Origin: an uncultured Bacteroidales bacterium
Lineage (GTDB): Bacteria; Bacteroidota; Bacteroidia; Bacteroidales; UBA932
Length of the DNA: 64,000 bases
Assembly (NCBI GenBank): GCA_900320545.1
Contig: ONSU01000008.1
Coordinates: 1-64,000, forward strand
Reading direction: 5' to 3'
Positions within the stretch are counted from its first letter, which is position 1, and the number at the start of each line of letters is the position of its first letter. Positions 21,946 to 31,797 of the stretch are shown piece after piece. The position numbers were made by a program, and so were the translations under genes. The notes beneath the pieces are model-generated. The model made no database searches, had not been told where the DNA came from, and worked only from the letters and a program-made list of their open reading frames with translations.

Positions 21946-24492
21946 TTATTCGTTTGTATTCTCTTCTTTCTGCGGCTCGGCTGCAGGGGCTTCGCCCTCT
22001 TCCTCGGAGGAATGCTGCACCACCGACACCGCCGCAATCGCGTCATTTTCGCGGATGTTGATGAGTTTTACCCCCTGTGCGGCCCTTCCCGTCACCCGGA
22101 TGGTGCTCACCGGCATCCTGATTGTCATTCCCGAACGGCAGATGATCATCAGGTCGTCTTCGTCGGTCACGTTCTTGATCGCCACGAGCGATCCGGTCTT
22201 CTCGGTGATCTGTATGGTCTTGACACCCTTGGCGCCACGTGCGGTCTGACGGTACTCAGCCGGATCGGAACGCTTGCCGAAACCGTTTTCGCTGACGACC
22301 AGAACCTGCCTGCGGGCGGCATCCTCCGCCTCGGGATCCTGACAGACAAAACCGATGACGAAGTCCCCTTCATCAAGATTGATGCCACGCACGCCGGAGG
22401 ACATCCTGCCGAGCGGACGGGCGTCGGCCTCGTCGAAGCGGACGCAGCGGCCGCCGTTGGCCGCGATCATCACGTTGCAGCGGCCGTTGGTGAGGATGGC
22501 TTCGAGGAGTTCGTCGTCCTCGCGGATGATGATGGCGTTGACGCCGTTGGTCCTCGGACGCGAGTAGGCCTCGAGCAGCGTCTTCTTGACGACGCCGTTG
22601 CGGCTCACCATCATAATGTAGTGGCTGTTGATGAATTCCTCGTCCTTGAGACTCTTGACGTTGATGTAGGCCTTGACCTTGTCGTCGGCCTCGATGGAGA
22701 GGAGGTTCTGGATCGCGCGGCCCTTCGAGGTGCGGGTGCCTTCCGGAATCTCATACACCTTGAGCCAGTAGCAGCGGCCCTTCTGGGTGAAGAGCAGCAG
22801 CGTGGAGTGGGTATTGGCGATGTAGATGTGCTCGATGAAGTCCTCGTCGCGGGTGGCGCTGCCCTTGAGACCGACGCCGCCGCGGTTCTGCGTGCGGAAC
22901 TCGGTGAGCGAGGTGCGCTTGATGTAGCCGAGGTGGGAGATGGTGATGACCTGGTCCTCGCTGACGATGAAGTCCTCGGGGTTGAAGTCGCCGACGGCGA
23001 GATTGATCTCGGTGCGGCGCGGGTCGCCGTATTTCTCTTTCAGTTCGAGGGTCTCTTCCTTGACGATGCCGAGCTGGATCTCTTCGCTGCCGAGGATTTC
23101 GTTGCAGCGGGCGATGAATTTCATCAGTTCGTCGTATTCGTTCTGGAGTTTCTCCCGCTCGAGTCCGACGAGCTGGCGGAGACGCATCTCGACGATGGCG
23201 GTCGCCTGCGGATCGGAGAAGCCGAAGCGCTCCATGATGATGCGCTTGGCGTCGTCGGTGGTCTTGGACTCGTAGCGGATGATGTGGACGATCTCGTCGA
23301 TGACGTCCATCGCCTTGAGGAGACCTTCCACCAGGTGGGCCCTCTTCTCGGCCTTGGCCAGTTCGAAGCGGGTGCGGCGGACGACGACCCCGTGGCGGAA
23401 GTCGACGAAATTGGAAAGCAGCTCCTTGAGACTGAGCGTGCGCGGACGGCCCTTGACAAGGGCGACGTTGTTGAACACGAAGCTCGACTGGAGCGGGGAA
23501 TACTTGAAGAGACTGTTGAGCACCACGTTGGAGTTGGCGCCCATCTTGAGGCGGATGACGACGCGGACGCCCTCGCGGGAAGTCTCGTCGTTGATCTCGG
23601 CGATGCCCTCGATGCGCTTGTCTTCCACAAGCTGGGCGATCTTCTCGATCATGTCCTTCTTGTTGACCATATACGGGATCTCGGTGACGACGATGGTCTC
23701 ACGGCCGTTGTCGGCGACCTCGATATCGGTCTTGGAACGGATGACGACCCTGCCGCGACCGGTCTCGTAGGCCTCCTTGATGCCGTCGACGCCCTGGATG
23801 ATGCCGCCCGTCGGGAAGTCGGGGCCCTTGATGTAGCGCATCAGTTCGTCGGTGGTGATGGCGGGATTGTCAATGTAGGCGCAGATGGCGTCGCAGCATT
23901 CGCCGAGGTTGTGCGGGGCCATGTTGGTGGCCATACCGACGGCGATGCCGGCGGAGCCGTTCAGCAGGAGGAGCGGCGCCCGCGTGGGGAGGACGGTCGG
24001 CTCCTGGAGCGATTCGTCGAAGTTGCCGACGAAGTCCACGGTATCCTTGTCGAGGTCGGAGAGGACGCACTCGGCCATCTTCTCGAGCTTGGCCTCGGTA
24101 TAACGCATCGCGGCGGGGGAATCGCCGTCCATCGAGCCGAAGTTGCCCTGCGGCCATACCATCGGGTAGCGCTGGTTCCAGTTCTGGGCCAGACGCACCA
24201 TCGCGTCGTAGACGCTGCTGTCGCCGTGGGGATGGAATTTACCCATCACCTCGCCGACGATACGGGCGGATTTCTTGGTGGAGGAGGAATAGTTGAGCCC
24301 CATTCCGTCCATTCCGAACAACACCCTGCGCTGGACCGGCTTGAGGCCATCGCGGACGTCGGGAAGGGCGCGGGACACGATGACGGACATCGAATAGTCG
24401 ATGTACGCCGTGCGCATTTCCTTGTCTATTTCCACCGGCTCGATGATGCCGGTCTGCTCTTCGATAAAGTCTTTCTCTTCGTTCTTATCCAT
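21946..24492 (-). CDS. gyrA: DNA gyrase subunit A
   Basis: An 848-residue type IIA topoisomerase subunit that cuts and rejoins DNA for ATP-driven negative supercoiling together with GyrB. The catalytic tyrosine is in [10 protein letters not shown] (about residue 126), and the N-terminal winged-helix segment is [17 protein letters not shown]. The C-terminal beta-pinwheel carries a GyrA-box-like [10 protein letters not shown], which favours gyrase over topoisomerase IV although the box is degenerate. The tail is acidic. An AGGAG site lies upstream of the start. Confidence 0.97.
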   Translation of the reverse strand: MDKNEEKDFIEEQTGIIEPVEIDKEMRTAYIDYSMSVIVSRALPDVRDGLKPVQRRVLFGMDGMGLNYSSSTKKSARIVGEVMGKFHPHGDSSVYDAMVRLAQNWNQRYPMVWPQGNFGSMDGDSPAAMRYTEAKLEKMAECVLSDLDKDTVDFVGNFDESLQEPTVLPTRAPLLLLNGSAGIAVGMATNMAPHNLGECCDAICAYIDNPAITTDELMRYIKGPDFPTGGIIQGVDGIKEAYETGRGRVVIRSKTDIEVADNGRETIVVTEIPYMVNKKDMIEKIAQLVEDKRIEGIAEINDETSREGVRVVIRLKMGANSNVVLNSLFKYSPLQSSFVFNNVALVKGRPRTLSLKELLSNFVDFRHGVVVRRTRFELAKAEKRAHLVEGLLKAMDVIDEIVHIIRYESKTTDDAKRIIMERFGFSDPQATAIVEMRLRQLVGLEREKLQNEYDELMKFIARCNEILGSEEIQLGIVKEETLELKEKYGDPRRTEINLAVGDFNPEDFIVSEDQVITISHLGYIKRTSLTEFRTQNRGGVGLKGSATRDEDFIEHIYIANTHSTLLLFTQKGRCYWLKVYEIPEGTRTSKGRAIQNLLSIEADDKVKAYINVKSLKDEEFINSHYIMMVSRNGVVKKTLLEAYSRPRTNGVNAIIIREDDELLEAILTNGRCNVMIAANGGRCVRFDEADARPLGRMSSGVRGINLDEGDFVIGFVCQDPEAEDAARRQVLVVSENGFGKRSDPAEYRQTARGAKGVKTIQITEKTGSLVAIKNVTDEDDLMIICRSGMTIRMPVSTIRVTGRAAQGVKLINIRENDAIAAVSVVQHSSEEEGEAPAAEPQKEENTNE

Positions 24493-24505
24493 AGTAAAAA
24501 ATTAT

Positions 24506-24569
24506 CTCCTATATAATCGTGCAAATTTAATAAAATTATTGAAATTTTCAAATAGGGTTTGTATTTTTG
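24506..24569. promoter_or_regulatory. Divergent promoters of gyrA and the Clp ATPase gene
   Basis: Minus strand: TAAATTTG -7 box (24522-24529) and AGGAG (24506-24510) ahead of gyrA. Plus strand: TATTTTTG (24562-24569), 27 bases before the Clp ATPase ATG. The region is AT-rich compared with the flanking genes. Confidence 0.68.
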
Positions 24570-24596
24570 CGTATCCGAAACGAAACGCTTTAATTT

Positions 24597-26951
24597 ATGG
24601 ATATCCGAATCTCCGAAGACCTCAACGGGATCATCAAATTCGCACGGGAAGAAGCGATGCGCACCGGCAGCTACGGCATCGGCGCGGACCACCTGTTCCT
24701 CGGCATCATCCGCCACGAAGACAACGACGCCTTCCGCACCCTCGTCGGGGAGGGCATCGACACCGCCGACCTCAAGCAGTTCATCGACGGGCGGATCTTC
24801 ACCAACGAAAGCATCCCCTACTCCGAACTCGAAAACATCACCTTTTCGCGCCTGGCGCAGAACATCCTGAACATCACCATCCTCGAGGCGACGCGGATGC
24901 ACGCCCGGGAGGCGGCGCCGCACCACCTGCTGCTGGCCCTGCTCCGCTCGGTCGACAGCTTCGGGCAGAACTACCTGCGCAACCACGGCCTCGACTACGG
25001 CCGGGCGCTCACCCACATGCAGGCCGCCGGGATGCTCGACACGCCATCCCCCGCCACCGAATCCGGTCAGGAAGGGCCGGCCGCCAGCAACGAAGTGGAA
25101 GACGGCGATGACGATATGGCCGGCGTCAAGGACTCGGGGCTCGACATCACGGAATTCGGCCACGACCTTACCCGGGCCGCCCGCGAAGGCCGGCTCGACC
25201 CGGTGATCGGCCGCGACACGGAAATCGCCCGGGTCATCGAGATCCTCGGCCGCCGCAAGAAGAACAATCCGATGCTCATCGGCGAACCCGGCGTCGGAAA
25301 ATCCGCCATCGTGGAAGGCATCGCCCTGAGGATCGCCTCCGGCGAAATCTCCCCCGCCCTGGCCCGCAAGCGCATCGTCTCCCTGGACATCGGCTCCATC
25401 GTGGCGGGTACGCGCTATCGCGGCGACTTCGAGAAACGCATTAAACTGATCATCAAGGAGGCCTCCTCCAATCCCGACCTGATCCTGTTCATCGACGAGT
25501 TCCACACCATCGTGGGCGCAGGCGGCGCCGGAGGCAGCCTCGACGCGGCGAACATGCTCAAGCCGGCCCTGGCGCGCGGCGAGATCCAGTGCATCGGCGC
25601 CACGACCATGGACGAATTCACCAAGATCGTCGAAAAGGACGGCGCCCTAGACCGGCGGTTCCAGAAAATCACCGTCGAACCCACCGACATTCCCCAGTCC
25701 GTCGAAATCCTGAAGAACATCCGGGCCAACTACGAACAGTTCCACCATGTGACCTATACGGACGCCGCCATCGAAGCGGCCGTCACCCTCACCGAACGGT
25801 ACATCACCGACCGCTCCCTCCCCGACAAGGCCATCGACGCCCTCGACGAGGCCGGATCGATGGTCCGCCTCAACCTCGCCCGGAAGCGGCGCGGCGGCTC
25901 CGTCGTCGACAGGGAGGACATCGCCACGGTCATTTCCAAGATGACCGGCGTGCCGGCCGGCAACGTCGCCGAGTCGGAGGGCGGACGCATCCTCAAGATG
26001 CGCGAACGGCTCCGCGGCCGGATCATCGGCCAGGACGAGGCCATCGACACGGTGGTGCGGGCCATCCAGCGCAACCGCGCGGGGCTCAAGGATCCCGGCC
26101 GGCCCATCGGCACTTTCCTGTTCTTCGGCCCCACGGGCGTCGGCAAGACGCAGCTGGCCCGCTCGCTGGCGGAGTATCTGTTCGATTCCGAAGACAATAT
26201 GGTGCGGATCGACATGAGCGAATATATGGAGAAGTTCTCCGTCTCACGGCTCATCGGCGCGCCTCCGGGCTACGTCGGCTACGAGGAGGGCGGACAGCTC
26301 AGCGAACGGGTGCGGCGCAAACCCTACTGCGTCGTGCTGCTCGACGAGATCGAGAAAGCCCATCCCGACATCTTCAACCTGCTCCTGCAGGTGATGGACG
26401 AGGGACGCCTCACCGACAGCATCGGCCGCACGGTCAACTTCAAGAACACCATCGTCATCATGACCTCCAACGTGGGAACCCGCGAAGTGGAGGAATACGG
26501 CAGCGGCGTGGGATTCTCCACGGCCGGCAAGAATGTGGAGATGGACCGCAGAAGCGTGCTGGAGAAAGCGCTCAAGAAAGCGTTCCCGCCGGAATTCATC
26601 AACCGCGTGGACGAGCGGGTCTTCTTCCATTCCCTTACCAAGGAGGATCTGGAGAAGATCATCGACATCCAGCTGGGAAGTCTCCGGAAACGGGCGCTGG
26701 AAGCCGGCTACAAACTGCAGGTGCTTCCTGCGGCCAAGCGGTTTGTCGCGGAGGCCGGCTACGACCCGGCCTATGGTGCAAGACCCCTGAAGCGGGCCAT
26801 CATGCGGCACATCGAAGACCCCGTGTCCGAGTTTATCATCGCCGACCGGATCCTTCACGCGAAATCCGCTCCCGGCGACGAGCCGCGCGTCCTCAAAGTC
26901 GGGCTGGCCCCGGACAAGAAGAGCACCGCCGTTACCCTCAAAGAGACTTGA
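24597..26951 (+). CDS. ClpA/ClpC-type ATP-dependent unfoldase
   Basis: A 784-residue Hsp100 AAA+ ATPase. Two Clp_N repeats fill about residues 1-150. The first AAA+ module has Walker A GEPGVGKS and Walker B LILFIDEFH; the second has GPTGVGKTQ and VVLLDEIEKAHPD, followed by the C-terminal small domain (GARPLKRAIMRHIEDP). ClpC proteins usually carry a UVR/middle domain between the two modules. Here LDEAGSMVRLNLARKRR passes directly to DREDIATVISKMTG, so that domain is missing and the layout resembles ClpA. It probably feeds substrates to ClpP, which is not in this window. Confidence 0.92.
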   Translation: MDIRISEDLNGIIKFAREEAMRTGSYGIGADHLFLGIIRHEDNDAFRTLVGEGIDTADLKQFIDGRIFTNESIPYSELENITFSRLAQNILNITILEATRMHAREAAPHHLLLALLRSVDSFGQNYLRNHGLDYGRALTHMQAAGMLDTPSPATESGQEGPAASNEVEDGDDDMAGVKDSGLDITEFGHDLTRAAREGRLDPVIGRDTEIARVIEILGRRKKNNPMLIGEPGVGKSAIVEGIALRIASGEISPALARKRIVSLDIGSIVAGTRYRGDFEKRIKLIIKEASSNPDLILFIDEFHTIVGAGGAGGSLDAANMLKPALARGEIQCIGATTMDEFTKIVEKDGALDRRFQKITVEPTDIPQSVEILKNIRANYEQFHHVTYTDAAIEAAVTLTERYITDRSLPDKAIDALDEAGSMVRLNLARKRRGGSVVDREDIATVISKMTGVPAGNVAESEGGRILKMRERLRGRIIGQDEAIDTVVRAIQRNRAGLKDPGRPIGTFLFFGPTGVGKTQLARSLAEYLFDSEDNMVRIDMSEYMEKFSVSRLIGAPPGYVGYEEGGQLSERVRRKPYCVVLLDEIEKAHPDIFNLLLQVMDEGRLTDSIGRTVNFKNTIVIMTSNVGTREVEEYGSGVGFSTAGKNVEMDRRSVLEKALKKAFPPEFINRVDERVFFHSLTKEDLEKIIDIQLGSLRKRALEAGYKLQVLPAAKRFVAEAGYDPAYGARPLKRAIMRHIEDPVSEFIIADRILHAKSAPGDEPRVLKVGLAPDKKSTAVTLKET

Positions 26952-27063
26952 CGTCCTCGATCTCGAGGCCGAGGGTGTCGATCATATCCTTGAGAGCCTG
27001 AAGGGAAGCGTCGGAAGAGACGAGGGCCGAAAGGGCGTTGAAGTTGAAATCCGTGTTTTTCAT
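26938..27063 (-). CDS. Small protein of unknown function (41 residues)
   Basis: A short reading frame encoding 41 residues, acidic, without cysteine or a membrane segment, ending EIEDVKSL. It is supported by a perfect -7 box (TATCTTTG on the minus strand, 27089-27096) placed 25 bases before the ATG. The Phe/Asn/Leu-rich start and the helix-like rest could suit a regulatory peptide or a precursor leader. Its 3' end overlaps the Clp ATPase gene by 14 bases. No family recognised. Confidence 0.6.
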   Translation of the reverse strand: MKNTDFNFNALSALVSSDASLQALKDMIDTLGLEIEDVKSL

Positions 27064-27088
27064 ATCGCGTTCATTTTTGTTTCTGATG

Positions 27089-27124
27089 CAAAGATAGCGC
27101 CTCATTGTGCCGAACTGAGGCACA
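27089..27124. promoter_or_regulatory. Small-protein promoter and inverted repeat upstream of the AI-2E family gene
   Basis: The minus-strand -7 box TATCTTTG is at 27089-27096. Next to it lies an inverted repeat TGTGCC-gaactga-GGCACA (27106-27124), in the expected -33 region of the small-protein promoter and just upstream of the divergent membrane-protein gene. It could be an operator acting on both genes. Confidence 0.45.
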
Positions 27125-27145
27125 TCTAAAATTTTTCAGAAAAAA

Positions 27146-28303
27146 ATGGAAGAAATCCAAGAAAGAAGCCTCGACCGGCTCGCCCGGTACCTGATTATCC
27201 TCGGAACCCTCGCCCTGCTGGGGGCGCTGTGTTACTTCTTCAGCAACGTCATCGTCTATGTCGCGCTGGCGTTCGTCGTGTCGCTCATCGGCATTCCCCT
27301 GGCCGCGTTGATGAAGAAAATCCGCATCAAAGGGAAATCGATGCCGGACGCCCTCGCGGCGATCCTCTCGCTGATCATCGTTTTCCTGGGCATCGGCGTC
27401 ATCGTGGGCGAGACTTTCCCGGTCATCACGGGGATTGTCAACGAAGCCGCCGCCGTCGACGAATCCGCCGGCAACACCGCCGCCAATCCGCTCCGCAACG
27501 TCAACGACTGGCTCATCGACACCTTCCCCGTCCTCGGAGATGACTTCCGCCTGGAGGTTGTCCTCCTGGACCAGATCAAGGACGCGGTCAATCTGTCGGA
27601 CCTGTCCGGAATGATGAAATCCCTCATCGGCTCGGTCGCCTCCCTGGTTTCCACCGTCGCCGTCGCCCTGTTCTCGATCATCTTCATCTCCTTCTTCTTT
27701 ATCCGCGACCGCGAACTGTTCTCCAAGATCGTCTGCGCCCTGGTGCCGGACAGATATGAAGAGCGGGTCCGCAAGGCCCTCGGCGAGATCGAGCACCTGC
27801 TGTCGCGGTATTTCGTAGGCATGATCATCGAAGTCGTCGGCGTGGCGCTCATCAACTTCATCCTTCTGTGGAGCGTCGGCCGGATCGGATTCCAGGCCGC
27901 CATCGGCATCGCTTTCCTGGCCGGCATCTTCAATATCATCCCCTATGTGGGGCCGCTGATGGGAGAGGGCATCGGCGTCATCCTGGCCGTCATCCTCAAG
28001 CTCGGCACCGGCGTCGGACTCAATGTCAACATCTGGGTATTCGCCCTCATCATCCTGCTGCTGATGCTCACTACCCAGCTCATCGACAACTTCGTCTTCC
28101 AGCCGATCATCTACTCGACCAGCATCAAGGCCAGTCCGCTGGAGATCTTCATCGTCCTCCTTGCGGCCGGCCATATCGGCGGCATCGTCGGGATGCTGGC
28201 GGCCATCCCGGCCTATACGGTACTGAGGGTGATCGCAAGCCGGTTCTTCTACCATCTCAAACCGATCCGGCGGCTCATTCCGGACCGGGACGGCGAGGCC
28301 TAG
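27146..28303 (+). CDS. AI-2E family transporter
   Basis: A 385-residue inner-membrane protein with about eight predicted transmembrane segments and a central loop, matching the AI-2E/PerM exporter family (FFIRDRELFSKIVCAL and GIFNIIPYVGPLMGEGIG are typical). Some members export autoinducer-2 or act as Na+/H+ antiporters; the substrate here is unknown. It is divergent from the 41-residue small gene and overlaps the convergent PAP2 gene by 4 bases. Confidence 0.88.
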   Translation: MEEIQERSLDRLARYLIILGTLALLGALCYFFSNVIVYVALAFVVSLIGIPLAALMKKIRIKGKSMPDALAAILSLIIVFLGIGVIVGETFPVITGIVNEAAAVDESAGNTAANPLRNVNDWLIDTFPVLGDDFRLEVVLLDQIKDAVNLSDLSGMMKSLIGSVASLVSTVAVALFSIIFISFFFIRDRELFSKIVCALVPDRYEERVRKALGEIEHLLSRYFVGMIIEVVGVALINFILLWSVGRIGFQAAIGIAFLAGIFNIIPYVGPLMGEGIGVILAVILKLGTGVGLNVNIWVFALIILLLMLTTQLIDNFVFQPIIYSTSIKASPLEIFIVLLAAGHIGGIVGMLAAIPAYTVLRVIASRFFYHLKPIRRLIPDRDGEA

Positions 28304-29079
28304 AAAACCATCGCGAAAGACATTCCGTACTGTCCCTCGCCGCTGCACCAGGGGACGGCCACCCATTTCTTCCGATGATGTTCCAGACGGAACAGGCGGC
28401 GTTCCAGCGGCAGAAGCCAGTAGCCGACGTTGGCGCTGAGAATGCCGATGGCGGCCCCGGCCAGGACGTCGCTGGTCCAGTGCCGGTTGTTGTAGATGCG
28501 CATGATGGCCGTGGTCGTGGCGATGCCGTAGGCGCCGAGGCCCCAGAGCGGACCGTATTCGTGGCGGACCAGTTCGGCGCCCATAAAGGCCGTGGCGGTG
28601 TGCCCGGAGGGAAAGGAATTCCGGCCGTCGGAATCGGGCCGGGGGGCGCGGATGGTGTATTTCATCGTATTTACCAGAATCGCCAGCGTCGCGGTGGACG
28701 TAGCCAGCACGAGCGCCCGCTCACCCGCCGTCCGCTCCCCCTGCCGGGGAATAAAGCCGACGGTGAAATACATCACGGCAGGAGCGAATACGATGTAATC
28801 GTCAAAGTGCAGGTAGCGTCCGCCGCGGATATCTTCCGCCGCCTTCTGAACGGGCAGATTGATGCGTTTCTGGAACCAGGGGCTGCAAAGGCCGAAGGTT
28901 CCAGCCCCCAGAAGGACGGTGGGAGCGATGATCTGCGGCCATTTGAAGCGTTCGTCCTCGAGGGTATACACGCCTGCCCGGGCCACGGAAAGGGTGTCCG
29001 GAGCGAATTCGGATATTTCCTGGGCTGATGCAGAGAGGCCGATGCAGAGAGCGGCGGTCAGTACCGCAAGCCGACGCAT
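28300..29079 (-). CDS. PAP2 family phosphatase, membrane-bound
   Basis: A 259-residue protein with a signal peptide and several transmembrane helices. The three PAP2 motifs are present: KYTIRAPRPD, SFPSGHTA and RIYNNRHWTSDVLAG, with catalytic histidines in the second and third. It should dephosphorylate a lipid phosphate such as phosphatidate, undecaprenyl diphosphate or a lipid A phosphate on the periplasmic face. The C-terminal 45 residues after the last helix are unrelated to the core. Confidence 0.88.
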   Translation of the reverse strand: MRRLAVLTAALCIGLSASAQEISEFAPDTLSVARAGVYTLEDERFKWPQIIAPTVLLGAGTFGLCSPWFQKRINLPVQKAAEDIRGGRYLHFDDYIVFAPAVMYFTVGFIPRQGERTAGERALVLATSTATLAILVNTMKYTIRAPRPDSDGRNSFPSGHTATAFMGAELVRHEYGPLWGLGAYGIATTTAIMRIYNNRHWTSDVLAGAAIGILSANVGYWLLPLERRLFRLEHHRKKWVAVPWCSGEGQYGMSFAMVF

Positions 29080-29100
29080 AATTCCAGCGGACGCGACCGT

Positions 29101-29973
29101 TTACAGGCGGGACATCCGCTCGACGGAGAGTTCGACGAGAGAACGGACTGCGGCCTTGTAGTCGGGATTGCTGCTCTGGAGGTAGCGGTTGGCAATGGCG
29201 CAGCAGACGGTGCAGACATCGTGGCCGAGCATCGCGCCGAAGCCGGCGAGCGGCGAGGACTCCATCTCGAAGTTGGTGATGCGGTATTCGCCGAAGCGGA
29301 AGGATTCGATCCTCTCGAGCATGTCCGGCATCGCCAGCGGGAGACGCACCACCCTGCCCTGCGGACCGTAGAAGCCCGGAGCGGAGATGGTCACGCCCTT
29401 GACGGTGACGTCCTTCATCAGGTTGATGATCTTGTCGCTGGCCTTGATGAAATACGGCGAAGGAAGGGTTTCCTTCCAGTTCATATGCTTCTTGAAGTCG
29501 GCTTCCACGTCATTGAGGGTGTACTTCTCGCGGCCGCCGTACCAGTTCATCACGCCGTCGAATCCGACGCTGATGTGCGACAGGATGTAGGAGCCCAGGG
29601 GGATGTCGGCGTGGAGGGCGCCGGAGGTGCCGATCCGGAGAATGTTGAGACGGCGGTGCTCCGGCTTAACCTCGCGGGTGGCGAAGTCGACATTGGCGAG
29701 GGCGTCGAGTTCGGTCATCACGATGTCGATGTTGTCGGGGCCGATGCCGTGGGAGAGGACGGTGATCCGCTTGCCGTTGCGACGGCCCGTGACGGAAACG
29801 AATTCGCGGGAGGCGTGACGGAATTCGATGTCGGTAAGATATTCCGCGACCATGTCGACACGGCCGGGATCGCCGACGAGGATGACATTGTCGGCCAGTT
29901 CTTCGGGCTTGACGTGGATGTGGAACGCCGAGCCGTCGGCGTTGATGATGAGTTCAGATTCCGGAATGCGCAT
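29101..29973 (-). CDS. udp: Uridine phosphorylase-like nucleoside phosphorylase
   Basis: A 290-residue member of the nucleoside phosphorylase-I family. The phosphate-binding motif VILVGDPGRVD, the SHGIGPDNIDIVMTELDAL segment and the late NFEMESSPLAGF motif (ribose binding) fit uridine phosphorylase, which splits uridine into uracil and ribose-1-phosphate. It has its own TATATTTG promoter 30 bases upstream and lies 21 bases ahead of the PAP2 gene, with which it may be co-transcribed. Confidence 0.88.
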   Translation of the reverse strand: MRIPESELIINADGSAFHIHVKPEELADNVILVGDPGRVDMVAEYLTDIEFRHASREFVSVTGRRNGKRITVLSHGIGPDNIDIVMTELDALANVDFATREVKPEHRRLNILRIGTSGALHADIPLGSYILSHISVGFDGVMNWYGGREKYTLNDVEADFKKHMNWKETLPSPYFIKASDKIINLMKDVTVKGVTISAPGFYGPQGRVVRLPLAMPDMLERIESFRFGEYRITNFEMESSPLAGFGAMLGHDVCTVCCAIANRYLQSSNPDYKAAVRSLVELSVERMSRL

Positions 29974-30002
29974 ATCTCTTTAGTTTTAGCAGTCTGAAAA
30001 CA

Positions 30003-30039
30003 CAAATATAGTTTTTTTCGGCAAATTTTCCTATTTTTG
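30003..30039. promoter_or_regulatory. Divergent -7 boxes between udp and the DUF4293 gene
   Basis: Minus strand TATATTTG (30003-30010) serves udp; plus strand TATTTTTG (30032-30039) serves the DUF4293 gene with a 27-base leader. Confidence 0.7.
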
Positions 30040-30066
30040 CCGCCAATTATACAAAATACTCACACT

Positions 30067-30492
30067 ATGTGGCAGAGAATTCAAACATTGTATCTGGTGA
30101 TAGCGATAGCGCTGACGGCGGTGCTGCTGGCTGGAAATGCGGCGGCCCTGACCGGTGAGGACGGGCTGACGCTGATCCGGTATACGGCCATCGCCAAACC
30201 CTATATGCTCATCCTTCTCATCGTGCTGACGCTGATCGAATCCATCGCGCTGATCGCGTTCAAGGTCAGAATCCTTCAGATGCGGCTCTCCGTCGTTGCG
30301 GGACTCGTCGCCCTGGGCTTGCAGGCCTGGCTCGGCGTGATGTACTTCACATCGCCGGGCTATGTGTTCCGCTGGACCGTGATCTTCCCGCTCGTGATCG
30401 CCATCTGCGATTTCCTCGCCGCCCGCGGCGCCTTCCAGGACCAGCTCGTAGTCGAGAGCGCCCAGCGTCTCCGTTCCCGTCGCAAACGCTAG
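30067..30492 (+). CDS. DUF4293 family membrane protein
   Basis: A 141-residue protein beginning MWQRIQTLYL, the hallmark start of the Bacteroidota DUF4293 family, with four hydrophobic segments and an arginine-rich C-terminus (RLRSRRKR). Function unknown. The ATG at 30067 is chosen on the family start; an upstream in-frame start would fall in the promoter region. Confidence 0.88.
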   Translation: MWQRIQTLYLVIAIALTAVLLAGNAAALTGEDGLTLIRYTAIAKPYMLILLIVLTLIESIALIAFKVRILQMRLSVVAGLVALGLQAWLGVMYFTSPGYVFRWTVIFPLVIAICDFLAARGAFQDQLVVESAQRLRSRRKR

Positions 30493-30525
30493 CCGGTCAT
30501 TTCAAGCGAAGTCGAGAAAACTTAT

Positions 30526-30533
30526 TATCTTTG
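30526..30533 (+). promoter_or_regulatory. -7 promoter box of fabF
   Basis: TATCTTTG lies four bases before the fabF ATG, so the message is probably leaderless. Confidence 0.72.
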
Positions 30534-30537
30534 CATC

Positions 30538-31794
30538 ATGAAAAATAGAGTCGTCATCACCGGAATGGGCGTCATCTCCTCTGTCGGAAATGACGTGCCG
30601 ACATTTTGGGACAGTCTGAAAAAGGGTGTCTGCGGCATCGATTATATCAACCAGTTCGATACGGAGCGGCTGCCCGTCAAAATCGCCGGCAAGATCAAGA
30701 ACTTCGACCCGGAAAAGAACGGGATGGACAAACCCTTCATCCGCAAGCAGGATTTATTCACACAATACGGAATGGCCGCCGCCTGGCAGGCGATGCAGGA
30801 CGCGGGTCTTGTCGCCGAGGGCGAAGGCCGGAACATCGATCCGGGGAGGCTCGGCGTCTACGTCGGTTCCGGCGTCGGGGGGTTCGAAGTCCAGTACCGC
30901 GAAACGGCCAAAATGCTCGAGGACCCCTCCGGACAATGGATTTCTCCGCTTTTCATCCCCACGATGATCTCCAACATCGCGGCCGGGCAGATCGCCATCA
31001 AGCACCACGCCCAGGGTCCCTGCCTGGATATCGTGACAGCCTGCGCGACCTCCTCGCACTGCATCGGAGAGGCCTTCCGTGCCATCCGCCACGGCTACGC
31101 CGATGCCATCATCGCCGGCGGCTGCGAGAACGCCACCATTCCGCTTGCCATCGCCGGCTTCGCCAACGCCAAGGCCCTCACCCGCGACGAGGATCCCAAA
31201 TACGCCTCCCTCCCCTTCAACAAAAACCGCAAGGGCTTTGTGATGGGAGACGGCGCCGGCATCCTCATCCTGGAAGAATATGAGCACGCGGTCGCCCGCG
31301 GCGCCAGGATCTACGGCGAAATGACCGGCTACGGCAACACCTGCGACGCCTACCACGCCACGGCGCCGAGGCCCGACGGCTCCACCCAGGCCAAGGCCAT
31401 CCGCTACGCCCTGCAGGAATCCGGATTCGACGAGTCGAAAGACAACCTCTACATCAATGCGCACGGCACGGGCACGCTCCTCAACGACGTCGCCGAGACG
31501 GTCGCCTACAAAGCCGCCCTGGGGGATTTCGCCTATAAGACCCACATCTCCTCCATCAAGTCGATGACCGGGCATATGTTCGGCGCGGCCGGCGCGGCGG
31601 AAGCCATCGCCACGATCCTCGCGCTCAGGGAGGGCGTCATTCCTCCGACCATCAACCTCGACTGCCCCGACCCCGAATGCGACCTCGACTACACGCCGAA
31701 CGTCGCCGTCAAGAGCCCGATCACACTCGGACTCTCCAACTCCCTCGGCTTCGGCGGGCACAACGCCTGCCTCGCTTTCCGGGCATTCAAATAG
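30538..31794 (+). CDS. fabF: Beta-ketoacyl-ACP synthase II
   Basis: A 418-residue condensing enzyme that elongates fatty acids with malonyl-ACP. The Cys-His-His catalytic triad is visible: TACATSSHCIGEAF (Cys about 166), INAHGTGTLLND and KSMTGHMFGAAG. The C-terminus has the LSNSLGFGGHNA motif. It stands alone, without acpP or fabG beside it, so it may serve the general pathway or a dedicated lipid. The high identity to the FabF consensus argues against a polyketide role. Confidence 0.95.
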   Translation: MKNRVVITGMGVISSVGNDVPTFWDSLKKGVCGIDYINQFDTERLPVKIAGKIKNFDPEKNGMDKPFIRKQDLFTQYGMAAAWQAMQDAGLVAEGEGRNIDPGRLGVYVGSGVGGFEVQYRETAKMLEDPSGQWISPLFIPTMISNIAAGQIAIKHHAQGPCLDIVTACATSSHCIGEAFRAIRHGYADAIIAGGCENATIPLAIAGFANAKALTRDEDPKYASLPFNKNRKGFVMGDGAGILILEEYEHAVARGARIYGEMTGYGNTCDAYHATAPRPDGSTQAKAIRYALQESGFDESKDNLYINAHGTGTLLNDVAETVAYKAALGDFAYKTHISSIKSMTGHMFGAAGAAEAIATILALREGVIPPTINLDCPDPECDLDYTPNVAVKSPITLGLSNSLGFGGHNACLAFRAFK

Positions 31795-31797
31795 GGG

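Noticed and set aside
22012-24516. Long open frame opposite gyrA
   Set aside because: Same reason: GC-driven antisense frame, rich in Asp/Val/Gly/His, no domain.
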